From Albimonas sp963816545 (lineage in GTDB: Bacteria; Pseudomonadota; Alphaproteobacteria; Rhodobacterales; Rhodobacteraceae), in contig CAWFLE010000001.1 of NCBI GenBank assembly GCA_963816545.1, forward strand, positions 248,001-312,000: a DNA stretch of 64,000 nucleotides, read 5' to 3'. Made by a program: the position numbers and the translations under genes. How positions within the stretch are numbered: position 1 is the first letter of the stretch; each line of letters opens with the position of its first letter. Positions 45,957 to 54,586 of the stretch are shown here, piece after piece. Under the pieces are notes generated by a model that searched no databases, was not told the origin of the DNA, and saw only the letters and a program-made list of their open reading frames with translations.

Positions 45957-46703
45957 TCAGGCCGGCTTCACCGAGGCGGTGACGTAGTTCACGTCGAGAT
46001 CCCTCGGGTGGATGCGCCAGGACCAGGTGATGGGGTTGAAGACGAAGCCTTTGCGGTCTTCCATCCTCAGGCCCGCGGCCTCGATCATCGCCTTCAGTTC
46101 GTCCGGCTTGATGAACTTGCGCCAGTCATGGGTGCCCCTGGGGAGCCAGCGCATGACGTGCTCGGCGCCGACGATGCCCATCATCCAGCTTTTGGGATTC
46201 CGGTTGAGCGTGGAGCAGACCATCAGGCCGCCGGGCTTCAGGAGCGCGGCGCAGGCGGTCAGGTAGGACTGGGGGTCGGGGACGTGCTCGACCACCTCCA
46301 TGTTCAGGACCGCGTCGAACTGCTCGCCCGCCTCGGCGAGGGATTCGGCGGTGGAGACGCGGTAGTCGATGGTCAGGCCCATCTGCTCGGCATGGATCTG
46401 CGCCACGGGGATGTTGCGCGGGGCCGGGTCCACGCCCACCACGTCGGCGCCGAGGCGGGCCATGGGCTCGCACAGCAGGCCGCCGCCGCAGCCGATGTCG
46501 AGGATGCGCAGGCCGGCGAAGGGGCGGTCCGCGGCCGGGTTCCGGCCGAATTCGGCGGAAATCTGGTCCACGATGTAGCCCAGGCGGCAGGGCTGGAGCA
46601 TGTGCAACGGCTTGAACTTGCCGTTGGGGTCCCACCATTCGGCGGCCATCGCCTCGAATTTGGCGATCTCGGCGGCGTCGGTGTGCAGCGCGCTTTGCGT
46701 CAT
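45957..46703 (-). CDS. ubiG: Ubiquinone biosynthesis O-methyltransferase
   Basis: This 248-residue SAM-dependent methyltransferase carries out both O-methylation steps in ubiquinone synthesis. The N-terminus has EIAKFEAMAAEWWDPNGKFK followed by PLHMLQPCRLGYI, characteristic of UbiG. SAM motif I is LRILDIGCGGGLLCEPMARL, and later VLNMEVVEHVPDP and CSTLNRNPKSWMMGIVGAEH. The C-terminal DVNYVTASVKP region is also standard. ATG 46703 with GGAG upstream gives the usual length. It lies head to head with pip (62-bp gap). Confidence 0.95.
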   Translation of the reverse strand: MTQSALHTDAAEIAKFEAMAAEWWDPNGKFKPLHMLQPCRLGYIVDQISAEFGRNPAADRPFAGLRILDIGCGGGLLCEPMARLGADVVGVDPAPRNIPVAQIHAEQMGLTIDYRVSTAESLAEAGEQFDAVLNMEVVEHVPDPQSYLTACAALLKPGGLMVCSTLNRNPKSWMMGIVGAEHVMRWLPRGTHDWRKFIKPDELKAMIEAAGLRMEDRKGFVFNPITWSWRIHPRDLDVNYVTASVKPA

Positions 46704-46765
46704 CTCAGGCTCCGTTGCGGCCCCCCGGCCCTTGTCCCCGGCTGTGCGCATGACATAGTTCGCCC

Positions 46766-47731
46766 ATGCGCGAAAGCGATCACGACCGCGAGGCCCGACA
46801 GGCCCTTTACCCCGCTCTCGAACCCTTCGCCCGGATGCGGCTGGAGGTTCCGGGGGGGCACGACCTGTATGTTGAGCAGTGCGGGAACCCCCAGGGGAAG
46901 CCCGTGGTGGTGCTGCACGGCGGGCCCGGAGGGGGATGCTCGCCGGGGATGCGGCGGTTCTTCGACCCGGAGGTGTACCGGATCGTGCTGTTCGACCAGC
47001 GCGGGTGCGGGCGGTCGCGGCCCCATTCGTCGCTGGAGAACAACACGACGTGGGATCTGGTCGGGGATATCGAGCTGATCCGCGAACGGCTGGGAATCGA
47101 CCGCTGGTGCGTGTTCGGCGGATCGTGGGGCGCCACGCTGGCGCTGATCTACGCGGAGACGCATCCCGCGCGGGTCGAGGCGATGGCGCTGCGCGGCATC
47201 TTCCTGATGACCCAGCGGGAGCTGGACTGGTTCTACGGCGGCGGCGCCGGGATCTTCCGGCCCGCGGACTGGGCGCGCTTCGCGGAGGCGATTCCGGCGG
47301 CCGAGCGGCATGACCTGATCGCGGCCTATCACCGGCGCCTGACCTCGGACGACGTGATGGAGCAGACGCGGTATGCCCGCCTCTGGGCCGGGTGGGAGGC
47401 GTCCTGCGCCACGCTGGCGGGAGGCTCGGGTCACGGGCCGGACGGCGCCTATGCGCGCGCCTTCAGCCGGATCGAGTGCCAATATTTCACCCACAAGGGA
47501 TGGATGGAGGTGGACGGCCAGATCCTGCGCGACGCGCACCGGCTGGCGGGGATCCCGGGGCATATCGTGCAGGGGAGCTACGACCTGATCTGCCCGCCGC
47601 TCTCGGCGCATCTGCTGCACAGGAGCTGGGCGGGGTCGCAGCTTCACATGATCCAGGACGGCGGGCACGCGCTGTCGGAGCCGGGGATCGCCACGAAGCT
47701 GGTGGAGATCATGGACGGGCTCAGGGGGTAG
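46766..47731 (+). CDS. pip: Proline iminopeptidase
   Basis: This 321-residue alpha/beta-hydrolase cleaves N-terminal proline from peptides. The oxyanion segment VLHGGPGGGCSPGMRRFFDP and the LFDQRGCGRSRPHSSLENNT block are diagnostic. The nucleophile is Ser120 (FGGSWGATLA), with Asp273 (SYDLICPP) and His301 (GGHALSEPG) completing the triad. Length matches the family. No strong ribosome binding site is seen before ATG 46766, so the transcript may be leader-poor. The 3' end overlaps the remnant described next on the other strand. Confidence 0.95.
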   Translation: MRESDHDREARQALYPALEPFARMRLEVPGGHDLYVEQCGNPQGKPVVVLHGGPGGGCSPGMRRFFDPEVYRIVLFDQRGCGRSRPHSSLENNTTWDLVGDIELIRERLGIDRWCVFGGSWGATLALIYAETHPARVEAMALRGIFLMTQRELDWFYGGGAGIFRPADWARFAEAIPAAERHDLIAAYHRRLTSDDVMEQTRYARLWAGWEASCATLAGGSGHGPDGAYARAFSRIECQYFTHKGWMEVDGQILRDAHRLAGIPGHIVQGSYDLICPPLSAHLLHRSWAGSQLHMIQDGGHALSEPGIATKLVEIMDGLRG

Positions 47732-47935
47732 GCGCCAGGCCCGCGGCCCGATCGAGCGCGTTCTCAAGGCGGTCGTCGCCCCAGAAAAGCTCTCCGTCTT
47801 CCGTGGTGAAGCTCGGCGCGCCGTAGAGGCCGAGGCGTTGCGCCGCTTCGGCGTTGGCGCGGAGCACGGCCTTCGGCTCGGGGCATTGGGCGCGGTCGAG
47901 GGCGGAGGGGTCGGCGTCAACGGCTTCCCCCGGCG
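47721..47935 (-). pseudogene. C-terminal remnant of a DsbA-family 2-hydroxychromene-2-carboxylate isomerase
   Basis: On the minus strand about 70 codons read as the end of an HCCA isomerase-like protein. They contain KAVLRANAEAAQRLGLYGAP, SFTTEDGELFWGDDRLENAL and a stop at 47721-47723. The glutathione-binding, thioredoxin-fold N-terminal two thirds are missing: upstream lies a spacer and the start of the ThDP enzyme on the other strand. It overlaps the last 11 bases of pip. It is either a truncated gene or a deletion scar; no start codon with a ribosome binding site is visible. Confidence 0.65.
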
Positions 47936-47986
47936 GGCGCGGGCGCGCTATGCATCCCGCGACCCTGTTCCGCGGAGGCCTCCTCG

Positions 47987-49684
47987 ATGACCGACACCCC
48001 CACCCGTCCGAACCTGCGCCATGGCGGCCGCATCCTCGCCGACCAGCTGCGCGTGCTGGGGGCGGAACTGGTGTTCTGCGTGCCCGGCGAGAGCTTCCTC
48101 GGGCTGCTGGACGGGCTGCATGACCACCGGGATGCGATCCGCACCATCGCCTGCCGACACGAGGCGGGGGCGACCAACATGGCCGAGGCCTACGGCAAGC
48201 TGACCGGCAAGCCGGGGATCGCGGCGGTGACGCGGGGGCCAGGGGCGACCAACGGCGCGAACGGGCTGCATACGGCGTTCCAGGATTCGACGCCGCTGAT
48301 CCTGTTCATCGGCCAGGTCTCGCGCGGGCACATGGACCGGGAGGCGTTCCAGGAGATCGACTACCGGCGGATGTTCGGCCAGATGGCCAAGTGGGTGGCC
48401 CAGATCGAGGATGCGGCGCGGATCCCCGAATACGTCTCGCGCGCCTGGGCGACGGCGCTGTCGGGGCGCCCCGGTCCGGTGGTGCTGGTCCTGCCGGAGG
48501 AGACGCTGGAGGACGCGGCCGACGTGCAGGACGTGCGGCCGCATGTGCCGGCCCGGACCGCCGCCGCGCCCGCGGGGATCGAGGAGCTGGGCGCGCTGCT
48601 GGCGCAGGCGAAGAAGCCGCTGATGGTGGTGGGGGGCGGGGGCTGGAGCGCCGGGACCGCCGCCGCGGCGGCCGAGTTCGCGGAACGGCAGGGCCTGCCC
48701 GTGGTCACCGCCTTCCGGCGGCAGGACTATGTGGACAACGCCCACCCCAATTTCGCCGGCACGCTGGGGATCGGGGCCAACCCGACGCTGACCGCCTTCG
48801 TGCGCGACGAGTGCGACCTGCTGATCAACCTGGGCTCGCGCCTGGGGGAGATCGCCTCGCAGGGGTATACGCTGCTGGGAATCCCGAACCCGCGGATGCC
48901 GCTGGTCTCGGTCCATCCGGGGCCGGAGGAGCATGGCGCGGTCTACCGGCCGGATCTGGCCTTCGCCTGCACCGCCGACGCCTTCCTGGAGGCGGCGGCG
49001 GCGCTGCCGGCGCGGGAGGCGGGGCCGAGCGTCGGCCTGCTGCGGGAGGCGCATGAGGCGTTCTCCATCCCCCTGCCCACCCCCGGCGCGCTGGACCTGT
49101 CGGAGGTGGTGCGGGTGATGAACGAGACGCTGCCCCATGACGCCATCGTCACCAACGGGGCGGGGAACAGCACGGTCTGGCTGCATCGCTTCCGGGTGCT
49201 GCGCGGGTTCCGCACGCAGCTGGCGCCGACCTCGGGCTCCATGGGCTATGCGGTGCCGGCGGCGGTCGGCGCCAAGCTGACCCACCCGGAGCGGACGGTG
49301 GTGTGCTGGGGCGGCGACGGCTGCATCCTGATGACGGCGCAGGAGCTGGCGACCGCCACGCAGTACGAGGCGCCGATCCTGACCATCGTGGTGAACAACG
49401 CCATGCTGGCCACCATCCGCATGCATCAGGAGCGGCGGCATCCGGGGCGGGTGATCGCGACCGACCTGTGGGCGCCGGACTTCGTGGGCCTCGCGCGCGC
49501 CTATGGCGGGGAGGGGGAGCGGGTGGAGCGGACCGAGGACTTCGCCCCGGCGCTGGCGCGCGCGCTGGAGGGCATCCGCGGCGGCAAGTCCCACCTGCTG
49601 GAGCTGACGCTGGACCCCGAGGCGCTGACCCCGACCCAGACGCTGAGCGAGGCGCGCGCGCAGGGCGAGAAGACCCGAGGCTGA
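47987..49684 (+). CDS. Thiamine pyrophosphate-dependent enzyme, acetolactate synthase-like
   Basis: The 565-residue protein has the three-domain ThDP layout: N-terminal pyrimidine-binding domain with the catalytic glutamate (CRHEAGATNMAEAYGKLTGK), a central domain (about 190-330), and a C-terminal pyrophosphate-binding domain with the motif GGDGCILMTAQELATATQYE and NNAM. It resembles acetolactate synthase large-subunit paralogues found without a small subunit, such as those acting on other 2-oxo acids. Since ilvD is near but not adjacent, a role in valine/isoleucine synthesis is possible but not shown. GGAGG precedes ATG 47987. Confidence 0.88.
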   Translation: MTDTPTRPNLRHGGRILADQLRVLGAELVFCVPGESFLGLLDGLHDHRDAIRTIACRHEAGATNMAEAYGKLTGKPGIAAVTRGPGATNGANGLHTAFQDSTPLILFIGQVSRGHMDREAFQEIDYRRMFGQMAKWVAQIEDAARIPEYVSRAWATALSGRPGPVVLVLPEETLEDAADVQDVRPHVPARTAAAPAGIEELGALLAQAKKPLMVVGGGGWSAGTAAAAAEFAERQGLPVVTAFRRQDYVDNAHPNFAGTLGIGANPTLTAFVRDECDLLINLGSRLGEIASQGYTLLGIPNPRMPLVSVHPGPEEHGAVYRPDLAFACTADAFLEAAAALPAREAGPSVGLLREAHEAFSIPLPTPGALDLSEVVRVMNETLPHDAIVTNGAGNSTVWLHRFRVLRGFRTQLAPTSGSMGYAVPAAVGAKLTHPERTVVCWGGDGCILMTAQELATATQYEAPILTIVVNNAMLATIRMHQERRHPGRVIATDLWAPDFVGLARAYGGEGERVERTEDFAPALARALEGIRGGKSHLLELTLDPEALTPTQTLSEARAQGEKTRG

Positions 49685-49714
49685 AGGCGAGGACGGCGCC
49701 CGCCCAGGGCGCCG

Positions 49715-50686
49715 TCACTCCGCCGCGACGGCCCTTTCGCCTGTGCCGGCGCGGCGGGCATGGGCCTCCGCCGCCTCGGCGCGCCTGGAGGCGCGGAATT
49801 CGCGCAGGAAGCGCAGGTCCATCCAGCCCATGAACAGCGCCGCCCCCACGAACATCATCGCCAGATAGGCCACCCGCGGCGCGAGGTCCCCCTCCGGCAC
49901 CTCGATCAGCGCGAGGCCGCTGACCTCCGCCGCCGGGGAGACCAGCAGGATGTTCACGAAATTGTTCCCGAAATGCAGCCCGGTGGCGGCGCCCAGGTTG
50001 GCGGTGCGCGAGGTCACGGCCGCCATCACCAGCCCGAAGATGAAGTGATACCAGGAGATGCCGAGCCAGGCGCCCTCGCTTGGATGCGCCAGCCCGAACA
50101 GGAGCGAGGGGAGCACCGACCAGCCCAGGATCGACAGCGATCGGGCGGCGAGCTGCTGGAGGAGGTAGCCGCGGAACAGCAGCTCCTCCGCCGCGGTCTG
50201 CACGAAGACGAGCGGCAGGGCGAGGGCGGCCAGCAGCGCCCATTCGCCCAGACGCGGGAACACGTCCACCGCGCCGTCGAGATCCCACAGCACCGGCCCC
50301 CAGGCCGCCGCCCCGACCGCCATGGAGGCTGCCGCGCCGTAGCGGAAATGCCGCCAGTTCAGCTTGCCGGACGGGCCGAACAGCGTGTTGGCGCGCCGCT
50401 TGTGGATGAGGGGGAGCACCAGCCACAGGGCCGGCCACACCGCGAGGAACGCGCCCAGCGTCATCAGGACGCCGAGCGGGCGGTGGACGTTGGACGCCGC
50501 CTCCAGAAGCGTCGTCCCGTGGCCGCCCAGCAGCGCCTGCGCCATGCCGATGCGCGCGACCTTCACGAACAGGAAGACGAAGGCGGCCACCAGCGCCACG
50601 CCGACCAGCGTGCGCCAGGCGCCCGCACCCTCGCGGGCCGGGCGGGCGTAGGCGATCAACGGATGGGTGAAGCGAGCCATACGCAT
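49715..50686 (-). CDS. CPBP family intramembrane metalloprotease
   Basis: The 323-residue protein has about eight membrane spans. The catalytic motifs of the CPBP (Abi/Rce1-like) family are EELLFRGYLLQQL (about residue 166), HPSEGAWLGISWYHFIFGLV and LHFGNNFVNILL. Such proteins cleave or modify membrane-embedded peptides, but the bacterial substrates are mostly unknown. ATG 50686 or the next in-frame ATG (50680) is the start. The gene is flanked by the ThDP enzyme (convergent) and ilvD (divergent). Confidence 0.88.
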   Translation of the reverse strand: MRMARFTHPLIAYARPAREGAGAWRTLVGVALVAAFVFLFVKVARIGMAQALLGGHGTTLLEAASNVHRPLGVLMTLGAFLAVWPALWLVLPLIHKRRANTLFGPSGKLNWRHFRYGAAASMAVGAAAWGPVLWDLDGAVDVFPRLGEWALLAALALPLVFVQTAAEELLFRGYLLQQLAARSLSILGWSVLPSLLFGLAHPSEGAWLGISWYHFIFGLVMAAVTSRTANLGAATGLHFGNNFVNILLVSPAAEVSGLALIEVPEGDLAPRVAYLAMMFVGAALFMGWMDLRFLREFRASRRAEAAEAHARRAGTGERAVAAE

Positions 50687-50966
50687 CCCGGCTGGAGGTC
50701 TGCGCCGCCGCGGCGCATCCCTTCACATAGGCGGCCGCGGCCCGGCGGTCCACCGGCATTCGTTCAGTCGGGGTTCATGAGCGTGAAAACCCCGTCCATT
50801 CCGGTCCCCGGCCGAGTCCGGAGGTCGCGCGCCCTGCGCCTCTTCCCTCGGACTTCCGCCGCGCGTATCGTCCCGCCAGCCAAGACCAAGGACGGACCCG
50901 CCGTCCACCGGGAGGAGCGCCGCGCAAAGGCCGCCCCGTCGAAGACCGCTCAGCCAGGGCCGACCC

Positions 50967-52701
50967 ATGGACGCCAAGACCAACCTCAAGAACACCCTGC
51001 CCAGCCGCCATGTCACCGAGGGGCCGCAGCGCGCGCCGCACCGCTCCTACTACTACGCCATGGGGCTGACGGACGAGGAGATCCACCGGCCGTTCGTGGG
51101 CGTCGCGACCTGCTGGAACGAGGCCGCGCCCTGCAACATCGCGCTGAACCGGCAGGCGCAGGCGGTGAAGCTGGGGGTGAAGGCCGCGCAGGGCACCCCG
51201 CGGGAGTTCACCACCATCACCGTCACCGACGGCATCGCGATGGGGCATGAGGGGATGCGCTCCTCGCTCGCGTCCCGCGAGGCGATCGCGGATTCGGTCG
51301 AGTTGACCATGCGCGGGCATTGCTACGACGCCATCGTGGGGCTGGCCGGGTGCGACAAGTCCCTGCCGGGGATGATGATGGCGATGGTGCGGCTCAACGT
51401 GCCGTCGGTGTTCGTCTATGGCGGGTCGATCCTGCCGGGACGTTACCAGGGCCGGGACTGGACCGTGCAGGACGTGTTCGAGGCGGTGGGCCAGCATCAG
51501 GCGGGCAACCTCTCGGACAAGGAGCTGGAGGCGATCGAGCGGATCGCCTGCCCCTCCGCGGGCGCCTGCGGGGGCCAGTTCACCGCCAACACCATGGCCT
51601 GCGTGTCGGAGGCCATCGGGCTGGCGCTGCCGCTGTCTTCAGGCGCCCCCGCGCCCTACGAAAGCCGGGATTCGTTCTGCGAGGCCTCCGGGCAGGCGGT
51701 GATGAAGCTGCTGGAGAAGGGCATCCGCCCGCGCGACATCGTCACCCGCAAGGCGCTGGAGAACGCCGCCCGAATCGTGGCCTGCACCGGCGGGTCCACC
51801 AACGCCGGGCTGCATCTGCCGGCCATCGCGCATGAGGCGGGGATCGAGTTCACGCTCGAGGACGTGTGCGAGATCTTCCGCTCCACGCCCTACTTCGTGG
51901 ACCTGGTGCCGGGCGGCAAATACGTCGCCAAGGACCTCTACGAGGCCGGCGGCACGCCGGTGGTGATGAAGGAGCTCGCGCGCGGCGGGTTCCTGCATCT
52001 CGACTGCATGACCGTCACCGGCAAGACCATCGGCGAGAACATCGAGGAGGTCGAGGGCGGGCCGGACAACCGGGTGATCTACCCGGTGGACAAGCCGCTC
52101 TCGAAGACCGGCGGCGTGGTCGGCCTCAAGGGCAACCTCGCGCCCGACGGCGCCATCGTGAAGATCGCGGGGATGCCGGAGGAGATGCTGCGCTTCCAAG
52201 GCCCCGCGCGGGTGTTCGAGAGCGAGGAGGACGCCTTCGCCGCCGTCCAGAAGCGCGAATACCAGGAGGGCGAGGTCATCGTCATCCGCAACGAGGGCCC
52301 GGCCGGCGGCCCGGGGATGCGGGAGATGCTGGCCACCACCGCCGCGCTTTCGGGCCAGGGGATGGGCAAGAAGGTGGCGCTGATCACCGACGGCCGCTTC
52401 TCCGGCGCCACGCGCGGGTTCTGCGTGGGGCATGTGGGGCCGGAGGCCGCGCATGGCGGGCCCATCGCGCTGCTGAAGACCGGCGATCTCATCACCATCG
52501 ACGCCATGGCGGGGACCATCGAGGTGGACCTGTCGGAGGCGGAGCTGGAGGCGCGGCGCAAGGACTGGACCGGGCCCGCGGGCGACCAACTACGCCTCGG
52601 GCGCGCTGTGGAAATACGCGCAGCTTGTCGGGCGCGCGAAATTCGGGGCGGTGACCCATCCCGGCGCCTCGGCCGAAACCCACGTCTACGCCGACATCTG
52701 A
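50967..52701 (+). CDS. ilvD: Dihydroxy-acid dehydratase (frameshift near 52583)
   Basis: This enzyme makes 2-oxo acids in valine, leucine and isoleucine synthesis, using an iron-sulfur cluster. The corrected length is about 577 residues. Likely cluster ligands are Cys56 (NEAAPCNIA), Cys129 (LAGCDKS) and Cys201 (SAGACGGQF). The last 39 codons are out of frame: removing one base near 52583 turns WTGPAGDQLRLG into WTGPRATNYASGALWKYAQL and gives the normal end HVYADI at 52701. ATG 50967 yields the standard N-terminus. The single indel in a GC run points to sequence error. Confidence 0.93.
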
Positions 52702-52712
52702 GCCGGCCGCGC

Positions 52713-53549
52713 GTGACATCCCGCCTCCTGCGCCCGCTCCGCGCCGCCGCCCGTCCTGCGGGTCTCGGCGGCGCGGCGATGCTGCTGCTGGCGGGCTGCG
52801 TGCCGCCCGGCGCGCCGGCGCCCGGGGCGGTCCCGCAGGGCGACGCCGCCGCGATGGTGGAGGTCGGGGGCCGCACCGTGCGGATCACGCCCCCCGCCGG
52901 GTTCTGCGTTGACGCGGAGGCCGTGCGGCCGGAGGGCGCCTCGGCCTTCGTGCTGATCGAGGATTGCGCTCTGGCGGCCGAGACCGGCGACATCGAGGAG
53001 AGCGCCGCCTTCTCCAGCGGCCCCATCCGTCAGCCCGCGCTGGTGGACGGGCTGGTGACCCTCTCCATCGGCTCGGCGCCCCTGTTCGAGGACGACCCCG
53101 ACGCGGGATTCCGCGCGCTGGAGACCTTCCTGCGGTCTGACGAGGGGCGCGCGACCGCGGGGCTCGGCGGCGAGGCCGGCGCGATCTCCATCATCGAGAC
53201 GCGGCAGGTCGGGGACACGCTCTACGTGCTGGTGCAGGACATGGGGGACCACGTGGTTCCGGTCCTCGGCGCCCGCTTCTGGCGCGGGTTCACCGAGGTC
53301 AACGAGCGCGCGCTGATCGCCTCGCTGGGCGTGTTCGACACCTCCGACATGCGCGACGGGCAGAAGCTCGCGTATCTGGCGCGGGTGGTGACGGCGCTGA
53401 AGGAGGGGAACGGGATGGCGGCGCCGGAGGCCGAGCTGACGCTGGCCGCGACGGCGCCCGTGGCGTCCCCCACGCCCGCCCGCAAGCCGGCGGCCCCGCC
53501 CAACCGGACGGCGCAGCGGCCTCCGCCGCCGCCCCGGCCGGAAACCTGA
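52713..53549 (+). CDS. Probable lipoprotein of unknown function
   Basis: The 278-residue product begins at GTG 52713 and has a lipoprotein signal with lipobox LLAGC (about residues 25-29), so it is anchored in the envelope. The folded part runs from VRITPPAGFCVDAEAVRPEG to about residue 235. The C-terminal 40 residues are Pro/Ala/Arg-rich low complexity (PAPASPTPAR-like). Two further cysteines (FCVDA, EDCAL) may form a disulfide. I do not recognise a family. It follows ilvD by 11 bases and may be co-transcribed. Confidence 0.7.
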   Translation: MTSRLLRPLRAAARPAGLGGAAMLLLAGCVPPGAPAPGAVPQGDAAAMVEVGGRTVRITPPAGFCVDAEAVRPEGASAFVLIEDCALAAETGDIEESAAFSSGPIRQPALVDGLVTLSIGSAPLFEDDPDAGFRALETFLRSDEGRATAGLGGEAGAISIIETRQVGDTLYVLVQDMGDHVVPVLGARFWRGFTEVNERALIASLGVFDTSDMRDGQKLAYLARVVTALKEGNGMAAPEAELTLAATAPVASPTPARKPAAPPNRTAQRPPPPPRPET

Positions 53550-53550
53550 G

Positions 53551-53785
53551 GCTCGGTCGCGGGCCCCGCCGCCGGGTCCGCTGAAGCGCTTGCGAGACCG
53601 CCGCCGGGGCCGCAAAGCCGGCTCAGTCGCGGTGCCGTCGCCGGCTCCGCCTCAATGCCTCCGATACCGCCGCCGCCATGGCGCCCGCCGCCCCGGCCGC
53701 AAAGCCGGCCCAGTCGCGGTCCAGCCGCCGGGTCCGCCTCAACGCCTCCGAGAGCGCCCCGGCCCTCCGCCCCGGCCGCAACGCC
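53551..53785. repeat. Three decayed tandem copies of the 3' end of the adjacent ion channel gene
   Basis: Units start at 53551, 53621 and 53708, with the functional copy at 53786 inside the channel gene (spacings 70, 87, 78). Each carries a variant of GCTCAGTCGCGGTCCCGCCG, then GGGTCCGC(T/C)(G/T)(A/C)A, CGCCTCCGAGA and CCGCCGCC. In the last copy these encode the final residues of the channel (SEALQRTRRRDRD). The linker CCCCGGCCGCAAAGCCG is repeated between units and also resembles the end of the lipoprotein gene. Confidence 0.7.
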
Positions 53786-53787
53786 GC

Positions 53788-54582
53788 TCAGTCGCGGTCC
53801 CGCCGGCGGGTCCGCTGAAGCGCCTCCGAGAACGCCGCCGCCATGATGCCCGCCGGCAGCGCCACCAGCGCCACCGACCCGAGCGCCGTGATCGCGGCGA
53901 TCACGCGGCCCACCGGCGTCTGGGGACGGCGTCGCCGTAGCCCACCGTGGTCAGCGTCACCACCGACCACCACATCGCCCGCGGGATGGAGCCGAAGACC
54001 TCCGGCTGCACGTGACGCTCCGCCAGATACATCGCCACGGAGGCGAGCGTCAGCACCAGCCCCGCGACCCCGCCCGAGATCATCAGCTCCAGCCGCCGCT
54101 CCCGCACCGCGCGCGCGATCTCCCGCGCGGCGCGGGCGGTGGCGCCGTCGCCGCTGGTCACGAACAGCTCCAGCAGGCGCAGGAGGCGCAGCATCACCGC
54201 GAAGCCGAGGCCGGCGCCGCAGCAGCACCTCCGCCCAGACCGCCGCCAGCGCCAGCAGGTCCAGCACCGCGTACCAGCGCCCGAGCCAGGCCCACGGCCC
54301 CCACGGATGCGCCCGCCAGCGCGGGCTTTCCCACTTCACCCACAGGCGGGCGGGAAGCTCCAGCGTGAACACCGCCGCGCAGGCCATGAGGACGCCGTGG
54401 AGCAGGCCCTCCCACGGCGCGAGCGTCGGCTCGGTCATCAGCGAGGCGGTGAGGGCGGAAACCACCACCACCCCCGCGAGCGCCCCGTTGAGCGGCGACA
54501 TCCCGTCGCCCTGCCAGCCCCCGCGGTCGAGCTGGTGGAAGAGCCAGAGCCGGAGGCCTCGCTTCGGCTCGTACTCGGCCAC
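53788..54582 (-). CDS. Voltage-gated-like potassium ion channel (two frameshifts)
   Basis: The corrected protein is about 264 residues. S1-S3-like segments (GALAGVVVVSALTASLMTEP; WEGLLHGVLMACAAVFTLEL) are followed by an S4-like basic helix (VMLRLLRLLELF), a further helix, the K+ selectivity filter TLTTVGYGDAVP and the pore-lining helix VGRVIAAITALGSVALVALP. Breaks: near 54218 (one extra base) and near 53920 (one base lost, restoring GDAVPQTPVGRVIAA). ATG 54582 lies four bases from the acyl-CoA ligase stop. Its 3' end has been tandemly duplicated downstream. Confidence 0.85.
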   Translation of the reverse strand: MAEYEPKRGLRLWLFHQLDRGGWQGDGMSPLNGALAGVVVVSALTASLMTEPTLAPWEGLLHGVLMACAAVFTLELPARLWVKWESPRWRAHPWGPWAWLGRWYAVLDLLALAAVWAEVLLRRRPRLRGDAAPPAPAGAVRDQRRRRHRPRRAGDRARGAGAAAGADDLGRGRGAGADARLRGDVSGGASRAAGGLRLHPAGDVVVGGDADHGGLRRRRPQTPVGRVIAAITALGSVALVALPAGIMAAAFSEALQRTRRRDRD

Positions 54583-54586
54583 CCGC

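Noticed and set aside
50967..53549. An ilvD-lipoprotein fusion protein
   Set aside because: Caused by the one-base break near 52583. The corrected ilvD ends normally at 52701 and the lipoprotein has its own GTG start and signal peptide.
53590..53940. Plus-strand repeat protein in the channel 3' region
   Set aside because: It is antisense to the channel gene and its decayed 3' copies, with no start signal or family match.
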